From NCBI GenBank assembly GCA_028726925.1, contig JAQYPI010000100.1, positions 1 to 12,608 of the forward strand: DNA of 12,608 nt, read 5' to 3'. The notes under the pieces were generated by a model. It was given only the letters and a program-made list of their open reading frames with translations, made no database searches and had not been told where the DNA came from. Positions 10,243 through 12,608 of the stretch are shown one piece after another; position 1 is the stretch's first letter, and every line of letters starts with the position of its first letter. Source of the stretch: Caryophanales bacterium. Lineage in GTDB: Bacteria; Bacillota_I; Bacilli_A; RFN20; CAG-826. The position numbers and the translations under genes were made by a program.

Positions 10243-11520
10243 ATGATTGACATCAAACTCATTCTCGAAAAACCGGACTACGTCGTCGCGGCCTTGAAGA
10301 AAAAGCTCTGGGATTTCGATCCCAAGCCGATTCAGGACCTGTCCGCGCGCCGCTTGGATCTTCTCAAGCGCGTCGAAGCCAACAAAGCGGAGCAAAACCG
10401 CTTGAGCGCCTCCGTCCCGAAGATCAAGAAAGAAGGCGGCGACGTCCAAGCGATCTTCCGCGAAGTCAAAGCCCTCGGGGCGAAAAACAAGGAAGACGAG
10501 GAAGAACTCAAGAACGTCGAAGCGGAAATCCGCGCCCTCGTCGAAGTCCTCCCGAACCTCCCGGACGATGACCTTCTCCCCGGTGGCAAGGAAGACAACG
10601 TTCCCTTCTATCACTTCGGGGAAGAGCAGCATTTCGATTTCCCCGCGAAAGACCACGTCGCCCTCGCCGAATCCCTCGGCCTCGTCGATTACAAGAGGGC
10701 CGCGAAGATCTCTGGCTCGGGAACTTGGATTTACACGAACCTCGGCGCCCGCCTCGAATGGGCCCTTCTCAATTATTTCATCGAAAACCACCTCGCGGAC
10801 GGTTACGAGATGATCCTCCCTCCCCACATCCTTAATTACGAATCCGGCTACACCGCCGGGCAATTCCCGAAATTCGAGGATGACGTCTTCTGGCTCGAGG
10901 GCATGGAGCCGCGCAAATTCATCCTCCCGACCGCTGAAACCGCTCTTGTGAACCTTCACCGGAACGAAATCCTTTCCCTGAACGAGCTTCCCAAGAAATA
11001 CTTCGCCTATACCCCCTGCTATCGCAAGGAAGCCGGTTCTTACCGCACCGAGGAACGCGGCATGATCCGCGGGTACCAATTCAACAAAGTCGAGATGGTC
11101 CAATACACGACCCAAGAGGGAAGCGATGCCGCCTTCGACGAAATGGTCAAGAAGGCGAAGAACCTCCTCGAGGGGCTTGGCCTCACCTACCAGATCGACA
11201 AGCTCGCGGCCGGGGATTGCAGCCACTCCATGGCCAGGACTTACGACATCGAGGTTTGGATCCCGTCGATGAAGATCTACAAGGAAGTCTCTTCCGTCTC
11301 CAACGCGAGGGATTACCAAGCCCGTCGCGGCATGATTCGTTACAAGGACGCGGATGGCAAAACCAAATACTGCCACACGCTCAACGGTTCCGGCCTCGCG
11401 ACTTCCCGTGTCTTCCCGGCGCTTCTGGAACAGAATCAGCAAGCCGATGGCTCCGTCATCATTCCGGAGCCTTTGCGGAAATTCATGGGCGGCCTCGAAG
11501 TCCTCAAGCCCATCAAATAA
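10243..11520 (+). CDS. serS: Serine--tRNA ligase
   Basis: SerRS charges tRNA-Ser (and tRNA-Sec where present) with serine. The 425-residue product has the N-terminal helical arm (about 28-100, rich in Lys, Glu and Ala) that contacts the long variable arm of tRNA-Ser. The class II catalytic core follows. Substrate-binding TAETALVNLHRNE follows the core start. Motif 2 is CYRKEAGSYRTEERG with Arg261, followed by FNKVEMVQ. Motif 3 includes HTLNGSGLATSR at 378-389 with Arg389, then QQADGSVIIPEPLR and the terminal MGG. ATG 10243 lies six bases after TAGGAG (10231-10236). It starts 14 bases after the glycosyltransferase-like gene, so it may share that transcript. A hairpin terminator follows the stop. 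Confidence 0.98.
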   Translation: MIDIKLILEKPDYVVAALKKKLWDFDPKPIQDLSARRLDLLKRVEANKAEQNRLSASVPKIKKEGGDVQAIFREVKALGAKNKEDEEELKNVEAEIRALVEVLPNLPDDDLLPGGKEDNVPFYHFGEEQHFDFPAKDHVALAESLGLVDYKRAAKISGSGTWIYTNLGARLEWALLNYFIENHLADGYEMILPPHILNYESGYTAGQFPKFEDDVFWLEGMEPRKFILPTAETALVNLHRNEILSLNELPKKYFAYTPCYRKEAGSYRTEERGMIRGYQFNKVEMVQYTTQEGSDAAFDEMVKKAKNLLEGLGLTYQIDKLAAGDCSHSMARTYDIEVWIPSMKIYKEVSSVSNARDYQARRGMIRYKDADGKTKYCHTLNGSGLATSRVFPALLEQNQQADGSVIIPEPLRKFMGGLEVLKPIK

Positions 11521-11533
11521 GCCCGCTTTCTCC

Positions 11534-11558
11534 AAGGCGTCCTTCGGGGCGCCTTTTT
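11534..11558 (+). terminator. Rho-independent terminator after serS
   Basis: AAGGCGTCC (11534-11542) pairs with GGGCGCCTT (11547-11555), nine pairs including one T-G wobble, closed by a C-TTCG-G tetraloop. A T run ends at 11558. It closes the operon that ends with serS. Confidence 0.92.
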
Positions 11559-11583
11559 CTATCCATTCCTTTTTTCTGCGGGG

Positions 11584-11592
11584 TGCTATATC
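11584..11592 (+). promoter_or_regulatory. Extended -10 promoter for the SRP RNA
   Basis: TGC followed by TATATC gives an extended -10 element. Its expected start, about seven bases downstream, coincides with the 5' end of the SRP RNA helix near 11599. No good -35 is visible, which is common for extended -10 promoters. Confidence 0.5.
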
Positions 11593-11598
11593 ATATTT

Positions 11599-11684
11599 CC
11601 GCCATCGCGAGGGGAAGACGACGAACCAGGTCAGGTGGGGAACCAAGCAGCCTTAAGTCGCCCTCCCCTGTGCGGTGGTCTTTT
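11599..11684 (+). ncRNA. ffs: Signal recognition particle RNA, small bacterial (4.5S) type
   Basis: SRP RNA binds Ffh and FtsY to target nascent membrane proteins. The conserved Ffh-binding core is plain: ACCAGGTCAGGT at 11625-11636, a GGAA tetraloop at 11639-11642, and AAGCAGCC at 11645-11652. The arms pair over a long helix: 11602-11609 with 11671-11678, and 11610-11615 with 11664-11669, leaving G11670 bulged. CGAC (11620-11623) can pair with GTCG (11657-11660). The RNA is about 85 nt, the minimal form without the Alu domain of Bacillus. The two base pairs under the tetraloop are GG/CC instead of the common CC/GG. Its 3' helix runs into TCTTTT, so it may terminate itself. Ends are approximate. 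Confidence 0.93.
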
Positions 11685-11689
11685 GATTT

Positions 11690-12130
11690 ATGGATGAAGG
11701 AATGCGCATCGCCTTGGAAGAAGCAAGGCTTGCCTATCTTGAAAACGAAGTGCCCGTCGGGGCTGCCCTCTTCAAAGACGGCGTCCTTTTGGCTAGGGCC
11801 CACAATCACCGGGAAAAGAACATGGACATATCCTCCCACGCGGAGATCGAGGTTCTGCGGGAAGGGGCGAGAATCCTTGGCTCGTGGTCGCTAGAAGGCT
11901 GCTCCCTTTACGTCACGCTCGAACCCTGTCTTATGTGCCTCGGGGCCATTTTCCAGGCGAGAGTTTCTACGCTCGAATACGCCTCGGATGACGAAAAGGA
12001 AGGAGCGTTCTCCTTCTATCGAGTCCAACCGAAACCCAACCTTCTCGTTTATCGGGGAGAAGGTAAGGAAGAAGCCTCTGCTTTGCTTGCGTCCTTTTTC
12101 TATCAACTTCGCGATAGAAAGCCGTTATAA
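11690..12130 (+). CDS. tadA: tRNA-specific adenosine deaminase TadA
   Basis: TadA converts wobble adenosine-34 of tRNA-Arg(ACG) to inosine. The 146-residue product has the cytidine/deoxycytidylate deaminase fold. Zinc and catalytic residues are visible: His50 and Glu52 in HAE, then PCLMC with Cys80 and Cys83. The N-terminal MRIALEEARLA...EVPVGA and TLEPC contexts are typical for TadA. An in-frame TGA at 11684 rules out any earlier start, so translation begins at ATG 11690 or ATG 11702. Neither has a usable Shine-Dalgarno, and ATG 11690 is only five bases past the SRP RNA. It is probably read from SRP-promoter read-through or as a near-leaderless message. In Bacillus tadA is also next to the SRP RNA gene, in the opposite order. 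Confidence 0.95.
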   Translation: MDEGMRIALEEARLAYLENEVPVGAALFKDGVLLARAHNHREKNMDISSHAEIEVLREGARILGSWSLEGCSLYVTLEPCLMCLGAIFQARVSTLEYASDDEKEGAFSFYRVQPKPNLLVYRGEGKEEASALLASFFYQLRDRKPL

Positions 12131-12173
12131 TATAGAAAATTCAGCGGGGAAACCTGATTTGTACAATGTAACA

Positions 12174-12200
12174 ATTATGTTGAAAAAACATAATGTTTTT
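12174..12200 (+). terminator. AT-rich hairpin after tadA, possible terminator or operator
   Basis: ATTATGTT (12174-12181) pairs perfectly with AACATAAT (12187-12194) around GAAAA and is followed by a G and a T5 run. The position after tadA suits a Rho-independent terminator, though the stem is AT-rich and weak. It also lies just before the promoter of the ABC gene and could instead be a repressor site. A separate 8-bp palindrome TTGTACAA is at 12159-12166. Confidence 0.5.
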
Positions 12201-12209
12201 CTTTCTTTA

Positions 12210-12218
12210 TGCTAGAAT
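12210..12218 (+). promoter_or_regulatory. Extended -10 promoter for the ABC transporter gene
   Basis: TGC followed by TAGAAT makes an extended -10. The expected start is near 12225, so the leader would be about 12 nt and contain the Shine-Dalgarno GGAGG (12226-12230). No good -35 is visible at the right distance. Confidence 0.5.
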
Positions 12219-12236
12219 CCCTTTCGGAGGTTTTCC

Positions 12237-12608
12237 ATGGAAGAGAAAGGTGTTGGGCAAACGGTCTTCGATGAAGCTCACTCTTTTCTTGAACTCACGG
12301 GAGTCGGGAAGGATTACGCGAGGAAAAACGCGACTTTTTCGGCTTTGAAGGACGTGACTCTTTCCTTCCCGGAGAAGGGCATCGTCGCGATTCTCGGCGA
12401 ATCCGGATCCGGAAAGACGACCCTTTTGAACCTCATCGGGGGCCTCGATGCCCCGACCCGGGGTTCCATCCGGATCGAAGGAAAGGAAATCACGGGCCTC
12501 TCTTCTCGCGGCCTCGACCATTACCGGAACCGGGAAATCGGGTTCGTGTTCCAATCCTACCATCTCATTGGGCACCAAACCGTCCTCCAAAACGTTCTGC
12601 TTCCCTTG
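12237..12608 (+). CDS. ABC transporter ATP-binding protein, MacB/LolD/FtsE-like (partial, 3' end outside window)
   Basis: The frame is open from ATG 12237 to the last base, giving 124 residues of an ABC ATPase. The start follows GGAGG (12226-12230) by six bases. Walker A GESGSGKTT is at 54-62 and the Q-loop VFQSYHLI at 104-111. LNLIGGLDAPTRG and YRNREIGFVFQ place it in the MacB/LolD/BceA group, whose members power extrusion, lipoprotein release or peptide sensing. The signature and Walker B lie beyond the edge. About 17 residues precede the usual domain start. In Bacilli relatives this type of ATPase is often fused to an FtsX-like permease, which cannot be judged here. The substrate is unknown. 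Confidence 0.88.
   Translation, partial: MEEKGVGQTVFDEAHSFLELTGVGKDYARKNATFSALKDVTLSFPEKGIVAILGESGSGKTTLLNLIGGLDAPTRGSIRIEGKEITGLSSRGLDHYRNREIGFVFQSYHLIGHQTVLQNVLLPL

Overview
The window is a chromosomal replication-origin locus from a bacterium, with every recognised gene on the + strand: the oriC DnaA-box region, dnaA, a second origin segment, dnaN, an S4-domain gene (yaaA type), recF, gyrB, gyrA, a glycosyltransferase-like gene, serS, a short SRP RNA, tadA, and the 5' part of an ABC-transporter ATPase cut by the window end. The order dnaA-dnaN-yaaA-recF-gyrB-gyrA, followed by serS, tadA and SRP RNA, is the classic Bacillota arrangement. The SRP RNA is a compact roughly 85-nt hairpin without an Alu domain, unlike the long Bacillus form. 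I infer a Bacilli / Erysipelotrichia / Mollicutes-relative lineage, but an unusually GC-rich one with C-ending codons. UGA is a stop: yaaA, gyrB and gyrA all end in TGA at sensible places and tryptophan is TGG. I cannot name a genus.

Region by region. Positions 1-414 hold no gene on the + strand. They contain a run of DnaA boxes and the dnaA promoter, with DnaA boxes beside and inside it. At the extreme left edge a minus-strand Shine-Dalgarno sequence sits in a perfect 9-bp inverted repeat, which suggests a divergent gene (rpmH would be the usual neighbour) just outside the window. The dnaA-dnaN gap carries two abutting DnaA boxes, then AT-rich DNA beginning with three TAA triplets. This looks like the basal unwinding module of a bipartite Bacillota origin. 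A strong terminator closes dnaN.

The genes yaaA, recF, gyrB, gyrA and the glycosyltransferase-like gene are packed with overlaps or gaps under 20 nt and look like one operon. serS follows with its own Shine-Dalgarno and ends at a UUCG-loop terminator. The SRP RNA has an extended -10 promoter and ends five bases before the tadA start codon. An AT-rich hairpin and another extended -10 then precede the ABC ATPase.

Together these genes start replication (DnaA, oriC), keep polymerase on DNA (DnaN), repair gaps (RecF), control supercoiling (GyrAB), charge tRNA-Ser (SerS), make the anticodon inosine (TadA) and target membrane proteins (SRP RNA). I do not see a wholly new system. The observations most worth checking are the gyrase drug-pocket residues (GyrA Ala132 and Leu136, GyrB Asn476), the origin unwinding module, the sequestered minus-strand Shine-Dalgarno, the inverted tip base pairs of the SRP RNA, and the unusual gene coupled to gyrA.
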